Shown here: positions 11,411 to 37,980 of the stretch, in pieces
Layout of the letters: the number at the start of each line of letters is the position of its first letter
How positions within the stretch are numbered: position 1 is the stretch's first letter
NCBI GenBank assembly: GCA_963170055.1
Contig: CAUJGJ010000371.1
Coordinates: 2,173,511-2,237,510 of the forward strand
DNA: 64,000 nt
Reading direction: 5' to 3'
From: Halisarca cf. caerulea
Taxonomy: Eukaryota > Porifera > Demospongiae > Chondrillida > Halisarcidae
Position numbers and translations under genes: made by a program
The notes under the pieces: model-generated
The model's input: the letters and a program-made list of their open reading frames with translations, nothing else
Databases searched by the model: none
What the model was told of the DNA's origin: nothing

Positions 11411-14400
11411 ATGGCTGACGCGGAAGATACCGGTTCACCAGTTGGTCTAGAAAGACGACTTTTCAAAGTGAGATGCCATTCGGAAGAAGCTTTTCGAGTT
11501 TTAAATAGCCTTTTTGAAAACAAAGAACTGACCGATATAGTAATTCGTGTCGGTGAAGAACGAATCGAAGCTCACAAAGCAGTTTTAGCCAGCTGTAGTC
11601 CCTTTCTACGGGCGATGTTTACCATAGGAATGAAAGAGAGCAAAGAAAGCGAAGTGGAGTTGAAAGAGGTGAAACCGGAAGTTCTTGGTCTTATGATGCG
11701 ATACATGTACACAGGCGAAGTGGAAGTCACCATTGACAACGTGCAAGACGTGCTGGCAGCCTCCAATATGCTCCAGCTGCTTGACCTGAAGCAAGCTTGT
11801 AGTAGCTTCCTGCGGCACCACATTGATGCTGGAAATTGTCTTGGAATTTGGACGTTTAGTGAAATGCATGACTGTCCTGAACTGATGCAAGAAGCTGAAG
11901 ATTACATTTTCAGAAAGTTTCCAGAAGTCTGTCAAAGCGAGGAGTTTCAAATGCTGAGTGCCCAAGAGATGGTGAAGATCGTACACAGTGACAAATTACG
12001 TGTTAAGGAAGAGAAACAAGTATTGGATGCAGTGATGCTGTGGATCAATCACGACATTGAGGAACGAAGTCAGCACACAATGCGTCTGATGGAACGTGTC
12101 CGACTTCACTCGATACCATACCCCTATCTTGAGGAAAAACTGCAAAATGAACGCGTTTTCCAACTTAGTGAGCCTGCGTCCTACTACATGAAAGGGTTCA
12201 TTCATGGAGTGTCGACGATAAAGGAGGACTCGAGAAACAGCTCTAAAAGAGCCCCCCTCGAGATGATGTATGTCATTGGAGGTCGAAACAAACTGAGGTG
12301 TTTAAACACAGTGGAGCGGTACTGTGTGGATCGTTCAAAGTGGGAGATGTTGCCCAATATGCTTGATGTTCGTACGGCTGTGGGCGTGGCCACAATGGGA
12401 GGAAAATTATATGCAGCCGGGGGCGAATGTGAGTGCAAGTATCACAGAGAACGCACACAGTATCTCGGCTCGGTGGAGTGTTACGATCCGCTGACAAACG
12501 AATGGAACTACATCGAACCAATGAAGAACTCTAGGTCCTTTGCAGCAGTAGTTAGCCTTGAAGGTGAGAGTTCGTGGTACAGTAGTACATCCTTGTTAGC
12601 TAATGTATGTGCTTGCTGTGTATCTGCATGTACATACACATGCACATGCATACATGTACAGTGCTTGCTGTGTATCTGCATGTACGTACATAGACATACA
12701 TACATATACAGAGGAGCACTTATAACAAACACTATAATAACAAATTTCTGGCCGTAGCAAAGCCTAGGTCTATGTCAGTGTTATGTGTATGTATGTATAT
12801 ACTCATACATTAAAGGACACAAACTTTGCATATATTTGTTGTTTTATTTCTTTATTATTATTAGCTTGTGTGTACTGATTGAATCATTGTATACGTGCGT
12901 TTCTCTCATTACCGAGCAGTTTAGCGATATATGTATGTATGGTTGTAGAATATGTGTTGGTTGTAGCAAAGTTCTGATATGATATAACATTTGTGAGGGA
13001 ATTTTCACTTTGTTATAATGCACTCCTACACTTAGGTTATCTGATACGCAGGGGGGGAGGGGGGGGGGGGCGTGAAGATGGATCATGCCCCCTATGTGTG
13101 AGTAGCTGGGTACATGGCTAGCCCCTCCAAAGTGTAGAAAGTTTCAATATGCCCCCCTGGCATTTTTTTCTAGAAAAATCCCTGGGCACGGGTTTGTTGG
13201 ATGTACTTGCACAGTTATCCGCTCTCTGTTGTGAATCCCTATCTCTAAATTGTGTGCAATCTAACCTGTACACTACTCTGGATTGGTTTTATCCAGCTCA
13301 TTTTCAGACAGGCTTGCCCCATGCTGACTTGTATTTTCACTAATATGTACGTACGTATATACGTATGTACTTGCATACATACATACATACATCTATGCAC
13401 CTGCACATGAATATGTAAGCAGTATACTGAGTATACATTGGGTTAGTGCAGCCTTGAATCTTCGTTATTGTTATTGTTATACAATGCCTTAATTAATGAC
13501 ACAAAGTCTTAGACATTAATTGAATTGTCTACCAGTTATGGAAATCTTGTTTTAGTTTCAAAAAGCACCACTTAGATCATAACTGTCCTTTACGGAGAGG
13601 TGACTGTCCTTTGTAGACAGGTAGTACGTACAGGGGAATGATCCTACATACATATGTACGTATTATGGCCTCCATGCAGATCTTACATGCTTGTGTAGTA
13701 CTCCTGTAGGTCTACGTACGCATATCTGTAGTAGTTACATGCTTCTCTGTGTGTATGTACTGTAGGGCGGGTTTTAATAGCTAGATTGAACAAAATGCTG
13801 ATTGCTTGGTATGTAATTGCAAGAGCGCAAATATTAAAAATGCGTTATAACCAACTATAGCCTGGCCTAGTCTCGCGTAGCCAAACACAATCTCGCACGC
13901 GTGTGCAAGATTGAGTGGTGGCGAGTGCAGGTCTGGCTACGTGAGACTAGCCTGGCCTGTATGTATTAGTTATATCCTGTCCTGGTGTGCTGCAGCAGAA
14001 ACACAGTGCTGATTGACCGAGGGTGAAGCACTGTATTTTCTGCTGCAGCATACAGGATACAATTAATTTGTATCCTGGCAGCCATTCACTGTTTGCTATT
14101 TGTGTGTACAGTCACTTTCCTTTGATCCACCCACCATTCACCCCTGCACCAGGATACAAGTAGTTATTTGTTTGGATACACAATCTAGTGTGCATTCCCT
14201 TACATGCAGTTGTTGCAATACACAATTATAACCCATCCTACAGTATGTACATACGTACATAGGGCTGCATAGAGGATTCGGGGGATATGGGAATTGAGCT
14301 TCCTAAAGTCTTAGGGGAGGCAACACAATACGGGAGTGTATAGGTGTATAGAGACTGGAGGGGGGGAGAGGGGGTATTATACAGTAGGTAACAATGCTAT

Positions 14401-16483
14401 GTACAATTCAAGGGGGTTATGGGATTGGTGACAGTGGTCTTCAGAAAATTTTTCAAAACTATAGCATAAAAGCTTGTTTTTCATCCATTTTCCAATAAAT
14501 CCTGCCTTTCAGGAACCCTTAGTGTATATGCTGAGATACAAGTTTAGGGAGGTAGCAGATCTCAATTATTAATTTTGAGCAGATCTCAACAGGGGGGGGG
14601 GGGGGGTTGGCAGATCTCCAAGGGGCGGCAAATGCCCCCCCTCCCCCCTAAATGCAGCCCTGCGTACACTGTAGTACTCTTGTATGCGCATAAGTACATA
14701 GTACGTACTTCTGTATGTATACTCAGTAGTACTTTTGTATACTATATCTTGAGTACTTCTGTGGTCCATGGGCTGGACTGCAGCTGTAATTACATACATA
14801 CGTGTATGTAAGGTATACCGTATACACTCAAATTTTTGCGGGATGAAACTTTCGCGGATCGCCAATTTTCAATTTTTTTTGGCGGATCCCCCTTTAATCA
14901 TTCCTTTATTTATCCTTTTACTGGCCTAGGCTTCGTTAGTTTGCAGATGAAAGTTTTACAGAAACGAGCGAAGGTGCTGCAGTGCTTCTCCACGACTCCT
15001 GTTTTTTTGACGGCCAGCTTGGTCATTGCACAAGAGCTCGACCTAAATTTTTACAGGCAAAATAATATTTGCGCATGGCTTTCAATCCGCGAAAACTATG
15101 AAAGTTTAATCCCGCAAAAAATTGAATGCATACGGTATTTGTAGCTGTAGGCCGGCTCATGGACCACCTCCGTGGTACTTGTGTGCCTCATTATATTCCA
15201 CCTGTTTGGAATCACTTGTGTGTGCATAGTACGGAGGGACCCTCAGTCAAAGCTGCTTACAACAGCACCACTGGTTCCACTGTTTTGTGCTGTTATAACC
15301 AGGTTAAAGGGTCCAGCGGAAGAAGTTGATATGTCCATTTTCACCTATTCCTTTCTTTCCCCAGTTTTATTTTGGATACACATGCACTTTGTTTTTTTGC
15401 CTTTTGACATTGTGTATGAGACAGGCTTCATTGGTGTCATATCCTAGCAAAGTACATATGAATCCAACGTATACCTGGGGAAAAGGACTTATCAACTTCT
15501 TCCGTTGGGCCCTTCCGTTGCTGTTGTAACCAGCACATTTTGTGCAGAGACCGGTGAAACAGTTCCCAACATGTGTGTTGTTGTAGAGGGAGAGATGTTG
15601 TATCAAGTGACTTTGTAGAGATTTGACTGTATGTTCCACTTGTTTGGAATCACTTGTATGAGTAATACTGAGGAGCCCTCTTAACACAAAACTCAAGGGT
15701 CTGATGAAAAATGTTCATTTTATCAGAATTTCATGTTATCAGAACAATTAGGAATGCCAAGAGCATTAAAGAGGCCATTAGCTGCTTTCATGTTTTAACC
15801 AAAACTTTGCTTAAGTGATTTTGTGGGAACAGGGTTTCATTGTTTGTACTTATCTCAAACAGTCTGAGTGTGGTATCCTCATTTTTGTTGGTGATTTCCT
15901 TTGTCTCTTTGCAGGCATGCTGTATGTCATCGGAGGAGAGTGCTCCAACAACTGCTACAAGTCGGCAGAAGTGTACAGTCCCATCACTGGAAAGTGGGAC
16001 AGCATACCAGACATGCACACGGTGCGGTCTGGAGCCGGATCAGCAACTCTGGGCGGAGTCATCTACATTACTGGGGGACAGGACCGGGCCACCGCCCATT
16101 CAACTGTTGAGTGTTACGACCCTGTCGAGGAAAGCTGGACGTATTGTGCAGAAATGACATATGCTTGTTCAGGCCTCACAATGGTGTCCACGCAGACACA
16201 CCTCTTTGCTTTTGGAGGTCGAAGCAAAACTAATCATGTCTATTACAACAAGATCCAGCGTTACACTCCAACCGCGGACATTTGGGAGGAAGTTTCAACA
16301 ATGATTCAAGCACGAGCCTGGCCCAGTGCTGTGTTCTTCAACAATGCCATTTTTATCATGGGTGGCTATGACGGGAGGGATCGGTTGAACACGGTCGAGC
16401 GGTACGACCTTCGTACAGGTTTCCGCAGCCCAATGGATCCAATGAATGAGAACAGGGCGGGTTGTGGGGCATCAGTTGTGTGA
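11411..16483 (+). CDS. BTB-BACK-Kelch protein (KLHL family), divergent gene 2
   Basis: Putative CUL3 adaptor, paralogue of the divergent neighbour. Two coding exons, 11411-12563 and 15915-16483, join in phase to 573 residues. BTB (residues about 25-135) shows NKELTDIVIRV and EAHKAVLASCSPFLRAMF. BACK shows NCLGIWTFSEM and EKQVLDAVMLWINHD. Six Kelch blades follow (YVIGGRN, YAAGGEC, YVIGGEC, YITGGQD, FAFGGRS, FIMGGYDG). Where the neighbour has introns within the first and second blades, this gene is continuous, but the last intron is at the same site and phase and the last exon is again 569 bp. The exon-1 frame runs past the donor at 12564 into a non-homologous tail that should not be annotated. 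The 3.35-kb intron holds several transposon relics. Confidence 0.92.
13868..13949. mobile_element. Foldback (hairpin) MITE, TAGTCT family
   Basis: Ends TAGTCTCGCGTAGCCA and TGGCTACGTGAGACTA are near-perfect inverted repeats. They are flanked by an 8-bp direct repeat GCCTGGCC at 13860-13867 and 13950-13957, the expected target-site duplication. Confidence 0.75.
13973..14059. repeat. Long imperfect palindrome
   Basis: TATCCTG plus GCTGCAGCAGAAA and ACAGTGCT on the left pair with AGCACTGT, TTTCTGCTGCAGC and CAGGATA on the right. A second weaker TATCCTG/CAGGATA pair follows at about 14070-14157. It looks like a small hairpin element in the Kelch gene 2 intron; no clear target duplication is seen. 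Confidence 0.6.
14815..15138. mobile_element. MITE with about 50-bp terminal inverted repeats
   Basis: The left end runs ATACCGTATACACTCAAAT then TTTTGCGGGATGAAACTTTC; the right end mirrors it (GAAAGTTTAATCCCGCAAAA, ending GCATACGGTAT). It is non-coding and lies in the Kelch gene 2 intron. A degenerate relative occurs at about 28395-28615. Confidence 0.7.
15650..15800. mobile_element. Relic of a TA-flanked MITE family (uninterrupted copy)
   Basis: Shares about 130 bp (ACACAAAACTCAA ... AAAAATGTTCATT ... TATCAGAAT ... ATCAGAACAA) with 29704-30016. Here the TATCAGAAT site at 15721-15729 is uninterrupted; at 29.8 kb a foldback element sits in it. Confidence 0.6.
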
Positions 16484-18281
16484 AGATTTTTCTTTATTTG
16501 TATTGTGTGCTCATTCTTTTTACTCCTAAATTGTTATGTATTGTTATCTCATTGAAAATGCTTGCAGAGTGACAAGTTGTTGAACCTTTGTGTGTGGCTG
16601 TTGTTATAATTTTTCAGCAGACTATTATATAAGCAGACCCTCATTTGGCACCTGTTTGTCGCTACATGTTGCTAAGTCTCTCCTTTGCACATCAGGATCA
16701 AAGAGGTTTGGGTCTGGCTAAGTGAGCCTATTCCAACATTGCCCACACATTAATTGGTACATGTAGTCCAGACTGTCTACAAAGACCCTATAAATGCAAC
16801 GATTGACTTTGTGGCCTTCGTAAGCAAGTAGTTGTTGTCAAGAGATATATCTAAGAATCATACACTTCTATAATTTGCTTTCTGTGGCTCCATGCATTTG
16901 TAGTGGTATTAACATATAGATGGATCACATGCATTAGATAGATAGATAGATAGATAGATAGAAATTTAATTTTTAATAGGAATATGCCCTAGCTGCCAGC
17001 TAAGATTGACTTCCCAGGGGTCCTAAGGAAACACGTGACAAGATAATTGACTATATAACCAGTACTAGTCTGGCCAATTCACGCCTTTTCTGCAAACTAT
17101 ATGCCAGTTCAGAGTCTTCCTCATCTCATTACTGGGTATTCTCAAGGGTTTTACAAGTATTAACCTCGTACCTCATACTTCATAACCGCATTGATCACTG
17201 TTGAGGTGAATTAGTCTCGGAACCAGACCCAACTTCTCTTCTGACGTCACTTCCTGCCGCCGTGAAAGTGATGTCAGAAGAGAAGTTGGGTCTGGTTCTG
17301 AGACTAGAAGTGAATGGAAAAAAGATTGCATGAGCTTATATGCATCCAGCTGCAGCTGCATGTGGGCATGTGCGAAGCATGTAACAGTGACTACTGCATG
17401 GAAAGCATGCATACACCTGAGGATAAGGAGTGCGTATGCATTCATAGATGCTACAATGTCTTTCAGCAAAATCCAATGCTGTGAAGATTGTTGCATAGCT
17501 AGGTCTAGTGGATGACAATCACTGCTGTCTTTGTCAGTGGCATAAACAATGATGAAGGCATTCTATAGCTAGCTGTTGAAATGTTAGGTGCATGGAAAAA
17601 GTCCCTTGGTGATAGTGAATACATCCCAACCTATAGTCTATATGTCTATAGCTGCTAGCCCCTACTTTTACCCCTCGCATGGACACACAAAGAGTAGAAG
17701 CATAGGAGTTAGCAGCAGCTGTAATCCAATCCCAACCCAGCTATAAAATCCAATGATGCTCACCATATGCACTGTGTGTATATTGCTTGGTGGAGAGTAT
17801 TACAATATCAAAGAGTGTATCAGTGACTGGTATAAATAGTGTAATATTGACTGCCTGAATGCAAAGTAGCTTGAACAATTATGGCCACGTGCACTCAAGA
17901 GACTAGTTGGCGAAATAGAGTTTAGCTGTTCGACAATATATGAAAATAGTATATATGTTATACATAGATGGAATTCGCCTGCATTCAGGCATAGATGCTA
18001 TAAGCATAGATTTCATGCATATGCTTGCTTGCAAATACAATACGTATCTACGGTATCTGCATAATGCAGGGTAGGACAAAAAGGGAAAGTCCCCAGGGTT
18101 GTTACGTCATACTGAATTCCTACAGAGAGAGGAGTACTTGTAGACCCTAGTTTAGAGGTTCTATGGTCATAGCTTCGTAGACTTGTGGAGAGTTGGATGC
18201 TCACGACATTCAACAGAAATTATCTGTACTTTAGTGACAGTAAATTTTGAAGACAATCGTTTGTTTAAGCCGGATATCAAA
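16484..18281. other. Intergenic spacer between Kelch gene 2 and the VIT-vWA gene
   Basis: Contains the Kelch gene 3' flank, half of a repeat also found at 24058-24095 (near 16695, GGTTTGGGTCTGGCTA), a (GATA)n tract at about 16936-16962, a hairpin MITE at 17212-17306, and the presumed promoter of the vWA gene. No coding exon recognised. Confidence 0.6.
17212..17306. mobile_element. Foldback MITE, TAGTCT family
   Basis: A 95-bp hairpin: TAGTCTCGGAACCAGACCC pairs with GGGTCTGGTTCTGAGACTA, and the pairing continues inward through AACTTCTCTTCTGA. It is flanked by GAGGTGAAT and GAAGTGAAT, a 9-bp target duplication with one mismatch. Confidence 0.75.
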
Positions 18282-23684
<5,403 letters not shown>

Positions 23685-24150
23685 TTCAGAGGCCAGCATA
23701 AATTTTATCTGTGTTTATTATAACAGGCAGATTTTAGACACAGGCATGGTACACAGAATTTCAGATTTTTTTTGCAGTAGATGTAATATACTAAAATTGT
23801 ATCAATAATTATTTATGCTTACACATGATCACGGCATTGTATTTATACATTGTGACTAGCAGTTGTATATATACTTTCTTATACTATATATGCAGTGAGA
23901 CCTCTACCTATTATTATATGTGTCATGCACATGCAGTTGTCTCGCATAGCCAAACCCTCAACTTGGCTCCTAGCTTGAACTTTTTTAAATGTTGCTCCTT
24001 CGCATATGCACAGAAGGATTGATCAAACATAGACTCTCTAGATCTAGACTTTCTTTGGATCAAAGAGGTTTGGGTCTGGCTATGTGACCACACTCTATGG
24101 GACTAGTTCTGTCCCTACATAGGCCTCATGCAAAACCATTGAAAGCACTT

Positions 24151-24152
<2 letters not shown>

Positions 24153-24199
<47 letters not shown>
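24153..24199. repeat. (AT)n microsatellite, left of a retroelement
   Basis: About 23 AT units directly preceding the retrotransposon fragment. Confidence 0.95.
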
Positions 24200-24200
<1 letters not shown>

Positions 24201-24204
24201 TTGT

Positions 24205-25251
24205 TCACTCCTTGAGGTGATCTGCAACGTCAAGTTGGATGACTCATGCTGGCTGCAGGCCTCATTGCCTATCAACAGTGGAGGCCTGGGGATTAGGAGT
24301 GCTGTAATGCTTGCACCGTCAGCCTTTTTGGCTTCAGCTGCTGGCAGCACCCATGTTTCTCAGGCCATCCTCCCTCCAGGGACGCAGTCCTGCATTCCTT
24401 CATTATTGACCAAAGCGTTGAGCTTGTGGTCAGACTCTGCATGTTCCAGCGACCCACCATGTGGCCTAGAAGCCTCTTCTCAGAAGGCTTGGGATGTGCC
24501 TGTTGTTAAAGGCTCTTTCTCCTCCCTTATCGCCCATTCACAGGACTCAAGGGGGAGAGCTCGCTTGCTCGCCTTTTCTCAGAAGGAGTCTGGAGCATGG
24601 CTTACAGCGCCTCCCATTTCTGCCCTAGGCCTGAGGATGTCCAATGAAGCAGTGCGAATAGCAATTGGCCTTCGTCTTGGAGCACCAATTTGCACTCCCC
24701 ACAGCTGCAACCTATGTGGATCTCAAATTGACAAGCTTGGAACCCATGGTCTTAGCTGCCGCAGATCCCCAGGTCGCATTCCTAGGCATGAAGCCTTGAA
24801 CTCCATCATTCAGCAGTCTTTGACTGCTGCAAAGGTTCCATCTATCCTTGAACCAGTGGGTTTATCACGCACGGACAACAAGCGTCCAGATGGGGCAACC
24901 ATAACCCCTTGGCTTAGAGGACAACCTCTTGCTTGGGATGTTACGGTCTGGGACACCTTTGCTGTTTCCTACCTCCACCTGTCCTCTGCGGGCGTTGGTC
25001 AAGTGGCTGACATGGCTGCCAGGCGAAAGATTGATCTATACAGAAATGTTGCCCGATCTCATCACTTTGTCCCTTTAGCTTTTGAATCAAGTGGGGTTTT
25101 CAGTGATCATTCCTTGTCATTCCTGCACCAATTGGCTTCCAGGATCCGATCAATCACAAAGGATCCCCTAGAATATCTCAAGATCAGCCAAAGAATCAGT
25201 GTATGTATCCAGAATTTCAATTGCCTCTCCATTATTCAATGTTGCATGTGA
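24205..25251 (+). mobile_element. 5'-truncated non-LTR retrotransposon, C-terminal pol fragment
   Basis: An open frame of about 348 codons ending TGA at 25249-25251. It begins in the region after the reverse transcriptase palm (LPINSGGLGIRSAVMLAP). A zinc-knuckle-like CNLCGSQIDKLGTHGLSC (C-x2-C-x9-H-x4-C) follows, then RIPRHEALN, RPDG and AWDVTVWDT. That order resembles the C-terminal CCHC plus restriction-like endonuclease of R2/NeSL/Hero-type non-LTR elements. The catalytic reverse-transcriptase motifs are absent, so the copy is 5'-truncated and dead. A T-rich 3' tail leads to an A-run near 25364-25376. The clade assignment is tentative. Confidence 0.7.
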
Positions 25252-25374
25252 TTTTTTTTTTGTTGTTGTTGTCTCTATAATATTATGTTCTTTTTGTCTT
25301 CTTTCTTTGTGTCTGTTTTTTTTGGCCATGTGTATCTCATGATTAATTATATATATATATATTTAAAAAAAAAA

Positions 25375-25378
<4 letters not shown>

Positions 25379-25430
<52 letters not shown>
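25379..25430. repeat. (AT)n microsatellite, right of a retroelement
   Basis: About 26 AT units after the retrotransposon 3' end, matching the left tract. Confidence 0.95.
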
Positions 25431-25437
<7 letters not shown>

Positions 25438-25588
25438 TATTATAGTAAGTGTATCTCTGACAGTGAGTACCTATATTATATACCTTCTTTTGAGGGTATA
25501 TTTACTATCCAAGTTATACAGATCTAGAAGGCCTAGGATGTATACAAGATTAGCAAGTACCGAAGGGGAATTCCCTAGTAAAGTTAAA

Positions 25589-33490
<7,902 letters not shown>

Positions 33491-33627
33491 GTCACATGGA
33501 GGTTTCTTTGGCTGGCCATGGGTTGGCCGCCATTTTATGTGCTGTAAACTGCATGGTATTTATACTGAATATCACATTATTATAGCAATATAAATTTCCG
33601 ACGTCAACGTAAAGGGAACGATAAAAA
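33491..33627. promoter_or_regulatory. Compact SNRNP48/SF3B6 intergenic region
   Basis: These 137 bp hold both the SNRNP48 3' end and the SF3B6 promoter/5' UTR. They contain GGCCGCCATTTTA at 33525-33537, a strong YY1-type site on the minus strand. A second motif, AAAATGGCG, overlaps the SF3B6 start codon. I see no canonical AATAAA. Confidence 0.55.
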
Positions 33628-36207
<2,580 letters not shown>

Positions 36208-36450
36208 AATGATTTTCAATACCAGTGTTTTATGTTTTGTGTACTTCAACTTGCATGTACGTACATCTCGTATGCAAATTACATGTTTATTGTGGAACTC
36301 ACAAGAGCTAAATTTCACTCCATTCTGTTCGTATTGGATCAGATTGTTACAAAATCCTTAATTGCCTCTGAGCAGCACTTAATATGCATGATCGTGTATT
36401 GTGTTCTATTGTGTTCCTTTTGTGCTTGGGTACCTGCATATATTTGCATA

Positions 36451-36614
36451 TACAGTCAAACCTCTATCACCCGACACAATGTGGGCAACAACCATGTTGG
36501 ATTATCAAGAAGCTCTTAGTGTGGTCTACTATGATGCCTGTATGTCAGAATATGGTCAGATTAGAGAATATGTCGGATCCAATAGAGGTGTTGGATTACA
36601 GAGGTTCCACTGTA
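36451..36614. mobile_element. Pogo/Tigger-like MITE
   Basis: Left end TACAGTCAAACCTCTAT, right end CAGAGGTTCCACTGTA, bounded by TA. Internal CCGACA and TCGGAT copies. Just downstream of SF3B6. Confidence 0.65.
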
Positions 36615-36754
36615 CCGTATGTATCTGCATGCTCATTGATACATAATAGTGCATGTATTCGCTGTGTATCAGTCTGCATTCAGTACATTGTATGCAGTAT
36701 ATGCGTGATCTATTATATAGGAAGCATAATGATTGCATGTGTGCCAAATTATTA

Positions 36755-36956
36755 TATAGTGAAACCTCTATAATGAGGGCACCATTGGGACCACCGCTAA
36801 CTGCATGCCCTGTTTGTAGAGGTGCCCTTGTTTGAATGTGCACATGCATGCATGTCTGTGTAAGTGATGCCAAGTGCATGAGGCGCAGAGTAATGGTGTC
36901 CTGTTGAGGTGGCTGCATTCCGGAGGTGTCCTTAATATAAAGGTTTCATTGTATAT
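36755..36956. mobile_element. Pogo/Tigger-like MITE, degenerate
   Basis: Left end TATAGTGAAACCTCTATAAT, right end TATAAAGGTTTCATTGTA; internal GGTGTCC/GGGCACC runs. Confidence 0.55.
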
Positions 36957-37425
36957 TCGTGTACATAAATTTATTATAATAATACATACATGTGCAAGCA
37001 TATAATTATAATTATATTTAAAGTATATATATTTTATGCTTGGCAATACCTACACACATATGCATAATATTACATAATCACATGCATGTATGCGTACATT
37101 ATGAAATTACAATTAGAAAATATATACATGTATTTTATATGTAATTCCATTATTATGCACATATGATGTTTTATGCTACAAATTGAAATAATACGTATAA
37201 TACACTCAATAATTATAATTAACTATAGGAATTAAAATGTTAATCATTTGTGAAAAATAATACATGATAACTCAATCATTGCAATTGGTTGTAAATCAAA
37301 GTCTATAACAAACGGAAGTTAAATCTTATATATTCGACATTTACAGGACAATTTGCATGTGTTGTAGCTGATGTTACACATATGCATGCATGTACGTATG
37401 TATGTATGTACAGGTACTACTGGTG

Positions 37426-37741
37426 TCACTGTTTACCTGTACATATAATACTCCTCAATTTGTTGAATTCTTGACTCCTTTCCATATTCTTACAGAAGAC
37501 CCTCCACGTTGGTTTGGGAGTTCGTTTGAGCCATTCTTGCAAAATGTCAATACATTTTGACTTGAGGTTCCCGGGACCTTCCACAACAGCTTTTGTATAG
37601 TCCTCAATATCAAGTACTAAGCCCAGCAGTTTCAAGTGAGGTAATATCATATCCATATATGGAAGAAGATCGGAAGTGGAATGAATGACACTGTCCATGG
37701 GCTGACCCTGAGAGACTGAGAAAATATGTATTGGAGTAATT

Positions 37742-37808
<67 letters not shown>

Positions 37809-37818
37809 ATGTAGTGTG

Positions 37819-37894
<76 letters not shown>

Positions 37895-37904
37895 ATGTAG
37901 TGTG

Positions 37905-37980
<76 letters not shown>

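Noticed and set aside
12564..12757. C-terminal tail on Kelch gene 2 with Cys/Thr-rich sequence
   Set aside because: It is intron read-through past the GTGAGA donor at 12564; splicing to 15915 restores the Kelch repeats.
18183..18281. Upstream extension of the VIT-vWA frame
   Set aside because: Starts at TTG with no in-frame ATG before 18282; the VIT domain begins just after that ATG.
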